In this document: positions 63,870 through 64,000 of the stretch, in pieces
Position numbering within the stretch: position 1 is the first letter of the stretch
How the letters are laid out: each line of letters opens with the position of its first letter
Source of the DNA: Panulirus ornatus
Lineage: Eukaryota; Arthropoda; Malacostraca; Decapoda; Palinuridae
Reading direction: 5' to 3'
Assembly (NCBI RefSeq): GCF_036320965.1
Contig: NC_092286.1
Coordinates: forward strand, 29,355,677 to 29,419,676
Length of the DNA: 64,000 nucleotides
Made by a program: the position numbers and the translations under genes
Notes under the pieces: model-generated
Database searches by the model: none
What the model was told of the DNA's origin: nothing
The model's input: the letters and a program-made list of their open reading frames with translations, nothing else

Positions 63870-64000
63870 CTAGGGAGATGATGGGGAGAATATGGGGAAG
63901 GTCGGGTGTGGGAGGTGAGGATGTTGAGAAGGGTCGGATGTTGGAGGGTAAGAGGATGTTGAGATGTCGTGTGTTGGATGGGGAGGATGTTGGAGACGGT
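63870..64000. repeat. G-rich degenerate repeat at the window edge
   Basis: Irregular copies of GAGGATGTTGAGA/GGATGTTGGAG at about 20-32 bp spacing. Probably the beginning of another minisatellite that continues beyond the window. Confidence 0.55.

Overview
This window looks like repeat-rich animal nuclear DNA, most likely from an arthropod and plausibly a decapod crustacean. The taxon is an inference from the LINE family, the very heavy mini- and microsatellite load and the long (TA)n, (CA)n, (GT)n and (CT)n tracts; nothing in the sequence fixes the species. I found no host protein-coding gene, rRNA or functional tRNA that I can support. Nearly all long open frames are translations of tandem repeats. 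The only real protein homology is to reverse transcriptases and endonucleases of non-LTR retrotransposons.

Layout. 1-6900: a run of unrelated minisatellites (19, 30, 13, 51 and 21/16 bp units) that almost abut. 6901-9331: unique AT-rich DNA, then two 5'-truncated LINE copies and a SINE-like element, each next to (TA)n. 9332-23135: four long arrays (23, 38, 24 and about 41 bp units). 23136-24680: mostly unique DNA with decayed repeats. 24680-27480: a 27-bp array in which internal TA tracts have expanded. 27480-30760: a G-rich 24-bp array with about 2 kb of nearly pure G inside it. 30761-35463: unique DNA, a decayed CR1/L2-like fragment, a 30-bp array and an endonuclease fragment, ending at a 100-N gap. 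35564-48370: a cluster of copies of one LINE family, both nested and tandem. 48675-57755: a contig between two 100-N gaps that consists wholly of a dimeric satellite of about 328 bp. 57856-64000: mostly unassigned sequence with one LINE remnant, one tRNA-derived SINE and several microsatellites.

The LINE family (endonuclease plus RT, no visible gag, short 3' UTR, TA-rich or A-rich tail; tentatively RTE-like) links much of the window. Its 3' ends share a small hairpin motif with a SINE-like element at 7913-8172 and are followed by (TA)n microsatellites. In the cluster an old minus-strand copy is split by a younger one (37230-38625), and a plus-strand copy is followed by two head-to-tail truncated copies that look like products of unequal crossing over.

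The strongest observations are the dimeric satellite with repeated CTTTGG/CCAAAG dyads, the SINE/LINE shared 3' hairpin, the nested and tandem LINE history, TA expansion confined to one sequence variant of the 27-bp repeat, and higher-order duplications inside most arrays. Part of the sequence is probably assembly or consensus error: the poly-G block, the indel-rich middles of arrays at 10600-11370 and 20500-20920, and most of 52000-57600.
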